Positions 1 to 10,708 are shown, counted from the stretch's first letter. The stretch is DNA of 64,000 nucleotides from Lunularia cruciata (GCA_948567375.1 OX419761.1:20002243-20066242); one strand, 5' to 3'. A program made the numbers and translations. Notes: generated from the letters alone by a model not told the origin.

Positions 1-50
1 TTGCTCGGACCCTCTTTTTCTGTGTACTGAGACTACGAGGATGTTCTAAT

Positions 51-2367
51 CTAGTGCTTCAAAGGCGGTGTATCTCTGAGCTCCCTGGACGTCTGAGTAA
101 AAATTGGGTTATATCTGCTTCCTGCGACTTCGGCTACTGGAACAGCAGCTGCAATTTCTTCCAACTCTTGTGCCGTGAGATTGACACCAAGTGATCCTAT
201 ATTATCATCCAGATTCCGTATCTTTGTTGTGCCTGGATTAGTCATTGACAGATAAAACTTAAGCTCCAACATACGGGCATCACAAATGTTGCAGGTTCGA
301 CAAAGATTCTTGGAAGACAAGTTTCCGTGCAAATTAGAATAGTTTCCTTAAGGAGGGCCTTACCAGGGATTGGAACCACATCATCGCCCTGATTCGAATC
401 CCAGCTATTGCAAGCTGCCCTGTAGTCCCCCCGTGCTTTGCAGCTAGAGAGCTCCCACTCGTTGGTACAAGTTTTCTTATAGAACCTCGGATACCGAGTC
501 TGTAGTCACCAGCCCACAGTAAGCATTATTACCTGCACTACTTTTCACTGTTTTATGTCTAGACAGAATACATATACAGCTGTGACCTTTCAAGTTTAGA
601 CCTATTAGAAATAGCTGGAATGACTGAACATCATGAATTGGACCTTCATCCAATCATCTCCAACTTTGAGCTATCTAAGTACTTGCTGATTAAAGAAACC
701 TTTATGAACACCTCAGAGTGAACGCGAAAACTTAATGAATTCCACTTTTTGCACATACACATGGCAAGGGTTTACATACAAATCTGGTATCAGCCTCATC
801 CAGTTTCTCCGCAGAGGCTTTTCCTGCAAAAAAGCCTCGTTCCAAAAGGCTACAGGGAACTATGCCAATTCCGAGCTCTCTACGTATTCATACATCCATA
901 GGTCATGAGCTGACTGCTGAGAAGCGGAAAGGGTGAGTGGAGATTTGTGAATAGGAAGGTGTCTACTGCAGGTACATAGTGGGACTAGAAGAAAGAAAAA
1001 GATGAGGGGACTGGACAAAGAAGTTATCGTATGCAACTGAAGAGAACTGTCTTGCAGAACTTGCTAGATTATATAAGAGTTGACACAAGCAGCATTGTTA
1101 CTGAGAAACGAGGACTTGTACATTGCGCAGTAAGGAGGGGCATAAAACGGATACTACGTTTGGGAAAAACATTTTAAGCTACCAAATTCACATGACATCA
1201 TGATCTTCTGAACTAAACATGGGGTAGAGGAAGGAAAGCATAATCGTTCAGGATGAATCAAGGCATAAAGACATAATATTTAAGGTTTCAACAGATCTTG
1301 TTTCACATAAGTTAGGTAACTCACCTGCAAAGCCCATTCCAAGTGAAGTCCAGAGGTCGGGTGAACAGCATGTGCTCTCAGAATAGTACCGGCCTTGCTT
1401 CTGACAGTCCAATGTACCTCACTTCCTGAGTTCTCCTACCTAGCACATCTTTAGGTACCAAGATATTAGGTTGGTACTACTCTAGAAGCAAATGTGTTAC
1501 GAATGCTCCCAGCTGGCGCATTCAGAACGAGTCCAAACATTGTTGCTATCTGTAGTTTGTCTCGAGGAATGTCTCTGACCGCCCGAACAAAATGCAAAGA
1601 CGATTGAATGAAACATACAGGACCAAACCCTAGCAGGTAGTGTGTAAAAATCGCCTTGCCATAAACAGAACGAGGAAGACAAAATACGGTCGACGTTCCT
1701 AAGGAGAAGTTTCTTCTACGCGGACCATAGATATCAGAGGTGTCAAAGAATGGATGCCCTTTTCAAAGGCATGCCGAATTACAGCAATCCCATCCTCGTC
1801 TGGAAGTGCATTACTGTCCCAGCCTGAAAGGCCCATACAACCGAGCCCCAATGCAGACACCAGATCCTTCCCGAGCGTAATCAGTCCACATAAATATCCA
1901 CTCCAAATTGAGGTGACTAACCATTCCAACCCTCTAAAAGTAGGTTCACGCAAAAAGACTTATGCACGATTCTTAGAGGATCCTTCTGAAATATTGCGAC
2001 GTCGTCTTCTATTAATCAACAATATTACATCTTCCATCTAGAATGGATTTGCGTGCACAATTAATCAGTCCACATAAGATCCACCCCTAAGGGCAGGTAA
2101 CTGCACACTTAGACCCTCCAAAAGCATGCTCACACACAAAACCTCGTGCAACGTTCTAGGAGAATCTTATGAGATCTTTGAGAAATTATTGTGCCTCCGC
2201 AGCTCTTAATAGCAATTTTCATCCGTAGCTCGCCTGCAACCACTGCTCCTTCTCCTGCAAAAGCTCAATCACTCGCTCAATCGGATCATCACAGCTTCTC
2301 AGCTGTAACACACCTCGAGCCCTCCGGCTCCCAATTTCCGCCAAGGGATGCTGGAGCTAGGGGCCAT
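51..2367 (-). pseudogene. Aldo-keto reductase pseudogene (perakine reductase/AKR13-like family)
   Basis: Seen: pieces of a plant NADPH-dependent aldo-keto reductase lie in order on the minus strand. They are a start (ATG 2367-2365, MAPSSS..RKLGAGGLE), GLGCMGLSG with DEDGIAVIRHAFEKG (about 1866-1700), PRDKLQIATMFG (about 1590-1490), RYIGLSEA and RAHAVHP (about 1460-1325), RELGIGIVP and RGFFAGK (about 880-770), QGDDVVPIPG (to 364) and TTKIRNLDDNIGSL to the C terminus (232-51). Several splice sites remain usable, for example the last intron 363-233. The frame is broken at least three times: a one-base loss just before DTSDIYG near 1750, a shift between SEARP and TILRAHAV near 1390, and two shifts around AAKHGGTTGQLAIA near 400-470. 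Family knowledge: these cytosolic enzymes reduce aldehydes and ketones with NADPH. Inference: a once-spliced gene, now dead, unless the indels are assembly errors. Confidence 0.8.
1878..2180. repeat. Diverged tandem duplication, period about 183 bp
   Basis: The segment starting AATCAGTCCACATAA at about 1878 recurs from about 2061, followed in both by related text (ACCCTC.AAAAG, then a TTCTTAGAGGAT-like stretch). It lies in what would be the first intron of the aldo-keto reductase pseudogene. Confidence 0.6.
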
Positions 2368-2439
2368 TTTGCTCGTGGTGCGCAACAAGAATAATCGCCA
2401 ATCCTTCCTCGAGAGCAAGAATCTGTAAGTCTCCTTCTA

Positions 2440-2624
2440 CCACTTTTTCGGGAGAGTGTGGAGACGGGTTAGGAGAGAGAGATGTGAGATGAAAGATATA
2501 CATTTTCTGAGTTCTACATGCTCTCTAGCATACCACTTTTTCGGGAGAGTGTGGAGACGGGATAGGAGAGAGATGTGAGACGAAAGACATACATTTTCTG
2601 AGTTCTATATGGTCTCTAGCATAT
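2440..2624. repeat. Two-copy tandem repeat, period 93 bp
   Basis: Two nearly identical copies begin CCACTTTTTCGGGAGAG (2440 and 2533) and end in TCTCTAGCATA. No coding content is seen. Confidence 0.85.
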
Positions 2625-3360
2625 GGACCTTGAGTTATAGACCTTGAGTGAGTAGTAGATCCTTGATGGAAGGAAGACTAAGGAGAATCAAGTAGAAAGT
2701 TATCAAAAAATTTAGGTTTTTTATGGAAGACGATGGAGAATCAAATAGAAAGTTATGGGAATTTTTAGGTTTTGTGGGTTTAGAGTGATAATTACATGGG
2801 GAAAGTGCTTGAAGACTCCATAGAAACGAGTAGAAAGTTATGTAAATTTTTAGGTTTTGTAGGGTTTAGAGTGATCATAGAAACGAGCAGAAAGTTATGT
2901 AAATTTTTAGGTTTTGTAAGGTTTAGAGTGATCATTACACATTGAGAGTGATGGTTAGTGAATTTTTATTTTTAATTTCTTTTGATTGAGTTTTATGGGA
3001 ATTTAGTTTGAAAATTTTGAGATGTAAATTGAAAGTTATAAGAGTTTATAGTTTCTTGGATTCAATGAGATTTATTTTCTTATGTAAATTTTTAGGTTTT
3101 GTAGGGTTTAGAGTGATCATTACACATTGAGAGTGATGGGTAGTGAATTTTTATTTTTAATTTCTTTTGATTGAGTTTTATGGGAATTTAGTTTGAAAAT
3201 TTTGAGATGTAAATTGAAAGTTATAAGAGTTTATAGTTTCTTGGATTCAGAGAGATTTATTTTCTCATGTGAGTTTGGATGTGAGGAGTTGTGGTTTTAT
3301 AGCTTTGGGGATATATGGAGAGGAGCATCATCCGTCACTATTGTTATTCTTGTGCTAGCC
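2625..3360. repeat. AT-rich stretch with a two-copy 185-bp tandem repeat
   Basis: The unit starting TTATGTAAATTTTTAGG at 2895 is repeated from 3080 with only a few changes and ends near 3264. A shorter related piece lies at about 2830-2890. No gene is seen. Confidence 0.85.
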
Positions 3361-3857
3361 ATGGCTACACCTCCCTATGTGAGGTTGCCTAGAGCGGCTC
3401 AGGATATATCATGCTTGGTGTGTCATCAAGACTTTACCTCGCAAAGTGTAAAGACTCTTGTGAGAAGGATGCACAAGGACTATGATTAGACAACTTGGGA
3501 TGCTCATGTGAGGCAACCGACCACATTGACAATAGTGACAAATGATATAACGCACATTTCTTCTAGCTCTGTATTGACCATTCCAAGGATACCGTACGAG
3601 TCATGAGAATGGTTAGCTTCTCAGGTGGTTGCATTTTAGGCTTATTTGAAACTAGTTTTCCATATCCATGTCTAATCCATAGGCTACCCATACACTCCAT
3701 GATGAGGCTAGACTGGCTTTTCACCTACCACTTGATCGTTTGGCACGTGATAACTTGGACGAGTTAGCATGGTTCCTATTCCTCTTCCTCCCTTGATGGT
3801 GTCTTTGTTATGCTAGAGGGGGAGTATTACAATGCACTGCATTTCCATGCGGTGCAT
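3361..3857 (+). pseudogene. LINE-like element, N-terminal remnant with CxxC motif
   Basis: From ATG 3361 a short open frame reads MATPPYVRLPRAAQDISCL, then VCHQDFTSQSVKTLVRRMH. The Cys-x2-Cys followed by a distal His resembles the zinc-finger start of some non-LTR retrotransposon proteins. The frame closes at 3489, and related but stop-ridden sequence runs to the solo LTR at 3858. Assignment to the LINE-like element rests mainly on position: reverse-transcriptase remnants continue on the same strand beyond the inserted elements. The zinc-finger reading is weak, because the spacing is not a classical C2H2. Confidence 0.4.
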
Positions 3858-3859
3858 TG
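3830..3859. other. Imperfect 12-bp-arm hairpin
   Basis: CAATGCACTGCA and TGCGGTGCATTG are inverted copies (11 of 12 pairs) around a six-base loop. The right arm overlaps the first two bases of the adjoining solo LTR. Confidence 0.6.
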
Positions 3860-4474
3860 TATACTTCGAGGACAAGAGAACTCTTCAAGAGAGATACAAG
3901 AGAGAAAATATAAGTTTCACACTCAATACTATGATGCCCCAAAGGAGCACCTTCTCCTTATTATATAGCAAAGAGGATCCTTTCAAAGGAAGCTCCACTT
4001 TTGGATCAAATACATGGATTGGTGACCTGTCAATGAGCTCCATCTTTGGATTAGTTGTTTGGATGGGTGACATGTCAATCCTTGTCCTATATAGTTGGTC
4101 AAATGGGTTTGACTAAAAGGGAATCTTTAGGGAATCTTCTTGTAGGGAGCTCACAATCGTGTGGGTGAGATACCGTTGGAAAGCTCTCAACGAGAAAAAT
4201 CATAGGGGGGAGAAGGCAAGGCTATTTTCTCTCAAGGAAGCATTCTTTTATTTTTGAGGCCTAATTCATCTATTTAGGCCTCCAAAATTGGCTCTAAAGT
4301 TTTTAGGATATTTTTGGCTTCTACCCTATTAGTAGAAGTACACCAAAGAGTATTTCTACTTCTCTTTGGTGACACCTTTATCTAATCTTTCTAGCCCATC
4401 TTACACAACATCTTTCTAGATGTTACTAAGCCAATTTTCACTTCCAAATAATATGTCTAGCTATTTGTATTACA
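3858..4474 (-). repeat. Solo LTR, family B (short subtype)
   Basis: Read on the minus strand it starts TGTAATACAAATAGCTAG and ends CCTCGAAGTATACA, matching the LTRs of family B elsewhere in the window. It holds a single copy of the U3 unit, so it is 617 bp rather than about 740. Flanks are TGCAT and TGCTT, a possible target duplication with one mismatch. Its internal region is absent, as expected after LTR-LTR recombination. Confidence 0.85.
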
Positions 4475-5150
4475 TGCTTAGAGAGATGGCTGCTAGATTT
4501 TGTCAATTCCGAGTGGGAGATTGAGCGGTCCTATAGGAGGAGTCTATTAGGGTTGCACATTTTAGCAGACATGTCTTGCCACATGATACCATAGAGTCCA
4601 TTGAATTATGACGGTGTAGGATATTGGGTTAGGCGGCAGAGTTTAGTAGAGAAGCACAAGCATTACCCCCTTTGTTTATAGCAAGTCCTACTGATGAGAC
4701 TATCTCTTCCCTACCTCACTACATTCTATGGCAGGAGAGGGATTACCACTAGAGGTCTTATCAACCTAAGCAGCCTTTATGTCTTGATAGGTTTCTTTTT
4801 GTACAAGCATTGTGCATTGCCCCTCGTCTTTCCTCAAAAAGCTTATTAAGGATGGTATATGAGAATCTTAGAGATTGCTTTTAGGCATATGATCCTTCTA
4901 ATGGTTTTACCAAGTTGTTTTAGGTGGCTATAACAATAGAGAGAGGAGCCATTCTTATGTTTGTTAGTGGGGTGTTAGGTGCTAGTTGACTTCTCACAAT
5001 GGAGAAAGACAATGGGAGCATTAGAATGATTGCTATTAGAGAGATCATTTTGGCGTTTGGTCAGCCACACCATTGCACTCTAGCATCTTCTGACAACACC
5101 TTAGTCCAAATTAGTTTAGAGTAGCTATATCTTTAAGCACTAAGGCACTC
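4475..5150 (+). pseudogene. LINE-like element, region before the reverse transcriptase core (decayed)
   Basis: Plus-strand translation with stops gives MAARFCQFRVGD, HFSRHVLPHDTIES, FVQALCIAPRLSS, then IERGAILMFVSGVLGAS and DNGSIRMIAIREIILA. The last phrase resembles the 'R-x-I-A-I-x-E' segment that precedes the palm of non-LTR reverse transcriptases. The segment ends exactly at the CACTC target site of element A, and the same element resumes at 10797. Many stops show that it is dead. Confidence 0.55.
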
Positions 5151-5573
5151 TGTAAAAGACCGAAACCGAGGAGAGAAATAGGAGAATGGAAACTCACATT
5201 GGGACACTTGAATGAGGGAAAACTCCGAATGCCTAGCATGAGCTTTGGCCTTGGTATTTATAGGTAGCATACAAGACCTTTGAAGCTTCTCAAGAAGCTT
5301 CCTTGAGCCGCTTTCTTGGAGTGCAAGCCAAGTTAACTAGGAAGCTTCTCAAGAAGCTTCCTTCTAGAAGCCGCCTACTTGGCGTGCAAGCTAAGCTAGT
5401 TAGAAGCTTCTAGAAGCTTCCTTCTAGAAGCTACCTGCTTAGGGCGCAAGTTAACTAGTTGGGAAGCTTCCTAAGAAGCTTCTTAGATGCTTCTAGAATA
5501 TTCTAGGCTATTTTGGCTTATTCTCTACTTCGTAAGCCCGACTAACTTTGTCACTAAACTCCATATTGTTACA
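5151..5573 (-). repeat. Element A 3' LTR
   Basis: 423 bp, TGT...ACA ends. It matches the other LTR except for about seven transitions. It contains the heat-shock-type repeats and TATA box annotated separately. Confidence 0.95.
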
Positions 5574-6413
5574 TATTCCCCCGCCGCTAGTTGGTGATGT
5601 CCTCGTCGCCAGTGAAGCTTCAAATTCCTTGATGGCCATCTGTGCATTCTGGAGGTGAGAAAGAGGTTCCCATGTGGCATCATGAAGGGGATACCCTTTC
5701 CAAAGGACCTTGTACTCCGTGTGTTGGCGACGGCCTCGTTGAATATGGCGACGCGCAAGGATACGATCAACTTTGTACTCCTCATGATCATTGATAGGGA
5801 TAGGAAGAGGGGGAGGTTGGACTCGAGAGGAAAAGGAAGAAGGGTTAGGAACAAAGGGTTTCAACTTGGAAACATGAAAGACAGGATGGATACGCATGTG
5901 ACAAGGTAATGCAAGACGATAAGCAACAGGAGAGATAATGTGGGTGATATCAAAGGGTCCTATCCAATTAGGAGCAAGTTTACGAACTTGGGTATCAAGT
6001 GGGAGAGGGAGGTTACTAGAGGATAGCATGACTTTATCACCAACTTCAAAGGTAAGATCACGACGATGATGGTCTGCATATTGTTTTTGGCGATTCTGAG
6101 CAACAAGGAGGTGAGACTTGGCTTGTTGGAGAGAGCGGGATATAGTGGTCAAGAATGTAGAAGTATGAGGAACTTGAGAGGGAGGGAGAGCAAGAAGAGA
6201 ATCTGGAACAAGCGGATCTTGGCCAAAATTGAGAAAGAAGGGAGAAAATCCAGTGCTTGCCTGTTTGGAATTGTTGTAGGCAAATTCTGCAGCTGCAAGA
6301 CATTCATCCCAGTTGGTATGGTGGACGTTGACAAAGGCCCGCAACATATCCTCCAATGTACGATTGGCGCGTTCAGTTTGTCCATCAGTTTGAGGATGAT
6401 AGGCCGTGGACAA
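5508..6413 (-). pseudogene. Element A integrase C-terminus plus chromodomain
   Basis: Starts STAYHPQTDGQTERANRTL, containing the third catalytic residue (Glu in GQTERAN), then the GPY/F-type module (LAPNWIGPFDI, HPVFHVSKLKPF). A chromodomain follows from about residue 215 (EYKVDRILARRHI, YKVLWKGYPLHDATWEP). Chromodomains steer integration to particular chromatin. The frame continues through the polypurine tract and about 66 bases into the 3' LTR before its stop. Confidence 0.9.
5574..5586 (-). other. Polypurine tract region, element A
   Basis: Minus strand reads GCGGCGGGGGAATA directly before the 3' LTR, the expected start of plus-strand synthesis. It lies inside the pol reading frame. Confidence 0.7.
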
Positions 6414-6434
6414 AGCAAGCTTGGTGCCGAGTAT

Positions 6435-7190
6435 CTAAAAGAGTGCTTGCCAAAACTTCCCGATAAAGCGAGGATCACGGTCGGAGATGAGTACGCATGG
6501 CATGCCATGATGCTTGAAGACATTGTCGAAGTAGATTTGTGCTAAGGTTGGAGCATCCACGGTATCACAGGTTGGTGCCAAGTGGATTTGCTTACTAAGC
6601 TTATCCACAAACACCACGATGGCAGTGTGTCCTTGTTTTGTCTTTGGCAAGGATGTGATGAGATCCAAGCTCACATGCTCCCAACGAGCGGATGGAATGG
6701 CGAGTGGTTGAAGGAGTCCACTCGGCTTCTGGTTGCTGGCCTTGTTCCGTTGGCAACTCTCACATGATCGGACAAAGTCTCGAACATCTCGTGTCATGTT
6801 GGGCCACCACCATTGGCGTTGGAGGGTGCCCAAGGTCTTGTCCACTCCTATGTGACCAGCTATTGGTAAATCATGGGCTTCTTGAAGGCGCACAAGTCGA
6901 AGATCCCCTTTGGCTGGAACATAGATCTGGTCTGCATGGAATAAAAGGCCTTCCTTGAAGGAGAAGGTGTTGTACTCCTTGTCGCATGCTGTCAGACGAC
7001 CGTGTACCATTTGGAAGAAAGGATCTTGTTGTAGAGCTGATTGAAACTCATTGTGGACCTTAGGGTCAATGGACACCGTTGTAATTGCCGTCGTGATGAA
7101 AGGAAGATCCTTCAAATCAAGTCGTCGTGATAGAGCATCGGGAATGACATGGAACCGACCTGGTTTGTACTCAAGTTTGATGTCAAACAA
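6435..7190 (-). pseudogene. Element A RNase H tail and integrase (N-terminal and core)
   Basis: Begins FDIKLEYKPGRFHVIPDALSR (end of RNase H), then the integrase zinc-binding domain (EAHDLPIAGHIGVDKTLGTL.., then CESCQRNKA) and the catalytic core with DLITSLP and LISDRDPRFIGKFW, carrying the first two acidic residues. It ends at TAG 6437-6435, and the frame carries on at 6413. Confidence 0.92.
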
Positions 7191-7205
7191 TTGGAGTTGC
7201 TCTTC

Positions 7206-8540
7206 CTATCGATGATGCCGGCTCTTCATGTGCTCCAAGTGTAAGGTCTGCAACAATGGCTTGTGATCAGTTCGCATGATCACTTGTTTCCCCAAGAGAT
7301 AATGCCTCCATACCTTGGTGCCATATACCATTGCAAGTTGTTCCCGATCTCGAGCAGAGTAATTTCTTTCCGCTGTATTTAGTCGGCGAGACACAAAGGC
7401 AATCGGATGTAGTCCATCTGGAAATTCTTGTTGCAACACAGCTCCAATTGCAAAGTTAGAAGCATCAAAATCAACCACACAAGGTAGTTGAGGATCATAT
7501 GGTTGAAGAATAGGTCTTGAAGACACCATATGCTTTAACTTCTGGAATGCTTCTTCATGCTTGGTGGTCCACTGGAAGCTCGAGTTCTTTCCCAAGAGGT
7601 CAGTCAATGGTGCAGCCACGTGAGCATAATAGTGGATGAACCGTCGGTAAAAACTGGCCAGTCCATTGAATGCTCGTACTTTTGTAGCATCCTTTGGGGT
7701 AGGCCAATCAGTAATGGCCTTGATCTTCTCTTCTTCTATCTTGATCCCCTCTGATGAGATCTTATGACCCAAGAAGGTAACCTCCTTCTGCCAAAAAGCA
7801 CACTTTGACTTCTTGTAGTAAAATTTCCACTGTCGTAGTCGTCTTAGGACTTCTCGCACATGATTCACATGTTTTGCCTATGTCCTGCTATAGATTAAGA
7901 TATCATCTAAGAACACCACCATGGACCGATCCAATAGTCCCTCCAACACTCGATGCATCTGATCCATGAAGACTGCTGGAGCATTAGTGAGTCCGAAAGG
8001 TAGAACTCTCCACTCAAAATGTCCATACCTTGTGTGAAAAGCAGTCTTTTGCACGTCCTCTCCTTCAATAGGAATTTGCCAATAGCCGCTACGAGGATCC
8101 AGCTTGGAAAAGTAGCGTGCTCCACTTAGTTGATCAAGTAGGTCATCGATCCGAGGCAAGGGATATGCATTCTTCACGGTTTGCTTATTGAGCCCACGGT
8201 AATCAATACAGAAACGAAGTCCTCCATCCTTCTTTGGAACAAATAGTACCGGTGCTCCCCACGGAGAGGTACTATGTCGTATGAAATCCTTCTCCAACAA
8301 CTCTGTAAGTGTTGTTCGCAACTCCTCCAACTCCTTTGGTGAGAGCCGATAGATTGGTCTACTCACTGGAGTACTCCCTGGCAATAACTCGATCTTGAAG
8401 GGCATACCTCGATCGGAGGGTAATCCCTTTGGCAGATCATCCGGAAACACATCTGCAAACTCCTGAACTATCCGATCAACCATTGCTTGATGCGGCACTT
8501 GGCCCTCCTCAGATTGTTCTGTGCAATAGACTTGATCCAC
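7206..8540 (-). pseudogene. Element A reverse transcriptase and RNase H
   Basis: Open from 8540 to a TAG at 7880-7878, continuing in the same frame from 7868 to a TAG at 7206. RT landmarks are in order: [57 protein letters not shown] and [11 protein letters not shown], with the FLDD catalytic pair. RNase H landmarks: DFDASNFAIGAVLQQ, REQLAMVYG and RTDHKPL. The enzyme copies element RNA into DNA and removes the RNA strand. The two stops look like single transitions (the second is TAG where A'' has TGG). A one-base loss just upstream of 8540 separates it from the linker frame. Confidence 0.92.
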
Positions 8541-8546
8541 ACCGCG

Positions 8547-8735
8547 AATATAGACTTATCGTCCTCCAAAGCTTGCTCTATGGCTGCTTCATTCACAAAC
8601 TTCCCTTCTAGGGACTCATCTCTCTTCCAAGCTTGCTCCCTGGTTGCCTTCCTGGCAAACTTCCCATCTTGGGACTCATCTCCCTTCCAGATTTGCTCTA
8701 TGGCTACCTTCTCAACAAACTTCCCATCTTGGGAC
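8547..8735 (-). repeat. Three-unit 60-bp coding repeat between protease and RT
   Basis: On the minus strand three 20-residue units follow one another: SQDGKFVEKVAIEQIWKGDE, SQDGKFARKATREQAWKRDE and [20 protein letters not shown]. Copy A'' has the same three units (about 20920-21100) and the older A' has one (about 36200-36290). They are hydrophilic and charged, and no function is known to me. Confidence 0.85.
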
Positions 8736-8757
8736 TGACTATTCTTAGGTGTCTTAC

Positions 8758-9171
8758 TCAGAGGTGCCAGACAACCAATCGGAAATTCCTACCTTGGTGT
8801 TGTACTTGAATTTGGTGTCGGGCCCAATCAAATTGAACCTTATGACATTCAAGCCAAGGTAGACCTAGAATGATATCATAGTGTAGAGGTGCCACTACAA
8901 ACCTCATACACTCCAAATACTCCTTCCCAATCTTGAAGGTAACGGGATGCAAGGTGCGAAATGCAGAACCCTTTCTACCATCCGCCATCATCAAACTACT
9001 TCCAATCACTGGCTTGATAGGAATACCCAATTCCTTTGCTACTTGCATAGACATGCAATTCTCTGAACTTCCAGAATCAACCAAAATTCTACAACCCCGA
9101 TTAGATATCATACCTTGCAAGTGAAGCAAACTTGCATAGGTCGAGCCTTCAATCCCACTGGAACTAATCAA
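8758..9171 (-). pseudogene. Element A aspartic protease, frameshifted
   Basis: The catalytic motif is in RILVDSGSSENCMS (Asp-Ser-Gly), followed by IILGLPWL, typical of the retropepsin fold that cuts Gag-Pol. It reads in a different frame from gag and RT. The shift at the 3' side is a one-base loss relative to copy A'', at FRLVV versus FQLGC. The gag/protease junction has two stops, and a frame change is also needed in A''. Confidence 0.85.
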
Positions 9172-9197
9172 GCTCCCAGTAGGCGGCTCGAAATCTC

Positions 9198-10097
9198 CTA
9201 CTGGGATTCCTCGTTTCCCGGATCATTCCGCTCCACAACCTCCACTTGGGCAACTTGTCGAGGTCGTCCATTCTTGAGTGGACATTCAGCAATGCGATGC
9301 CCCAACTGGCGACAATAAAAACAACCTCCATTTTGTCGTAATCTTTCTCTATCTGCTGTGCCAAGTGGTTTTTGCTGGATAGCATCAATCTCCATTGGTA
9401 CCGGTTCTTCCACTCGTGGTACGGGTAGGTTTTGTGTAGGTCGAGGTCGAGACCAAGTTGTTGCAACTAAGGAATCAAAACGCTCAGCCAATTGCATGGC
9501 TTCTTCTACGTTCTGTGGCTCTCGCATGGTCACCTCCAATCTAGTTCGTGACTTCAATCCTCGCACAAATCGATCCAGAACTTCACCTTCTTGGATATCT
9601 GGAATTTGCATGATGATATTCTGAACTTGTGTGATATAGCTTCTCACTGAGCCAATCTGCCTCAACTCCGCCAATTTATCTTGTGCAGCTTGGGTGGCAT
9701 TTATAGTCTGAAATCGACCAAGTATTGCATCCTTGAATTCTGCCCATGTCAAAATTGGTGTAACAATTTGTCGTTCAGCTCTTTCTACTCGGAATCGCCA
9801 CCAAAGTTTTGCCATGCCATCCAACTGGCTAGAAGCCAAGAGAATTTGTTTCCGCTCGTCTTGAAGATTGGTGGCTTCAAAGTAACGTTCACAGTCAAAC
9901 ACAAAATTCTCCACTATGCCTGGAAGATTCTTGCCTTCAAACACCTTGGGTTTCGGAAATCGAATGCAATCTTCTCCATCTCGAACTGGCGCTCTGTCTA
10001 TCTGTTCTCGTCGTTGCTGGTCTCGTTCATCCAACAATCAAGTAAGATGCTCGATTTGTTGTTGCATTGCAAGGATAACATCCGGTATTGCCGCCAT
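9198..10097 (-). pseudogene. Element A gag (capsid/nucleocapsid) with an in-frame TGA
   Basis: ATG 10097-10095 opens MAAIPDVILAMQQQIEHLT, then TGA at 10040-10038 (codon 20), then an open frame to TAG at 9198. The body has the retrotransposon gag core (ERYFEA, WWRFR, TWAEFKDAILGRF, DKLAELRQIGSVRSYI, FVRGLKSRTR) and one zinc knuckle, CFYCRQLGHRIAEC (Cx2Cx4Hx4C). Gag forms the virus-like particle and packages element RNA. The early TGA is found at the same place in the two other family-A copies here, so it was probably present in the source element. Readthrough, a non-ATG start or a shared defect are all possible. Confidence 0.85.
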
Positions 10098-10355
10098 TGC
10101 TACTACTCTATTCCACTACTCTCAATTTATCTAGTTGATTAACACATAGATACAACACGTCCACCGTTCTCCATAAGTTACAACTGGAAGTATCAAGGGT
10201 TCCTCTGACACGGTGATCATATGTAGAAAGTCCTGCCCAAAGCGTGAGGTGATGAATTGTGTGAAACGATGCTTTGGTAATATCTGGACATGACAGTCCC
10301 AATGGTTTGGCGGAAGTGGATTTGGTGGTCCATAAATTCCATCCATCCCATTCCT

Positions 10356-10367
10356 GCTCTGATACCA
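10356..10367 (-). other. Primer-binding site, element A (tRNA-iMet)
   Basis: TGGTATCAGAGC on the minus strand, complementary over 12 bases to the 3' end of plant initiator tRNA-Met, one base after the 5' LTR. Confidence 0.9.
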
Positions 10368-10472
10368 ATGTAAAAGACCGAAACCAAGGGGAGAAATAGG
10401 AGAATGGAAACTCACATTGGGACACTTGAATGAGGGAAAACTCCGAATGCCTAGCATGAACTTTGGCCTTGG

Positions 10473-10480
10473 TATTTATA
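10473..10480 (-). promoter_or_regulatory. TATA box of element A 5' LTR
   Basis: TATAAATA on the minus strand, in context CTATAAATACC. The same motif is at 5255-5262 in the other LTR and is kept in the older family-A LTRs. It lies downstream of the heat-shock-type repeats. Confidence 0.7.
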
Positions 10481-10620
10481 GGTAGCATACAAGACCTTTG
10501 AAGCTTCTCAAGAAGCTTCCTTGAGCCACTTTCTTGGAGTGCAAGCCAAGTTAACTAGGAAGCTTCTCAAGAAGCTTCCTTCTAGAAGCCGCCTACTTGG
10601 CGTGCAAGCTAAGCTAGTTA

Positions 10621-10638
10621 GAAGCTTCTAGAAGCTTC
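10621..10638 (-). promoter_or_regulatory. Four-unit heat-shock element in element A 5' LTR
   Basis: GAAGCTTCTAGAAGCTTC is a perfect run of four alternating GAA/TTC units with two-base spacers (GAAnnTTCnnGAAnnTTC), the consensus bound by plant heat-shock factors. The same run is at 5403-5420 in the 3' LTR. It is about 140 bp upstream of the TATA box in the element's direction. Function is inferred. Confidence 0.6.
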
Positions 10639-10708
10639 CTTCTAGAAGCTACCTACTTAGGGCGCAAGTTAACTAGTTGGAAAGCTTCCTAAGAAGCTTC
10701 TTAGATGC

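Noticed and set aside
2191-2394. Plus-strand 67-codon frame as a gene
   Set aside because: It is the reverse of the aldo-keto reductase first exon, which matches the family on the minus strand.
10356-10367. tRNA-Met 3'-end sequence as a possible tRNA gene
   Set aside because: Only 12 bases match, next to an LTR; it is the retrotransposon primer site. No cloverleaf is present.
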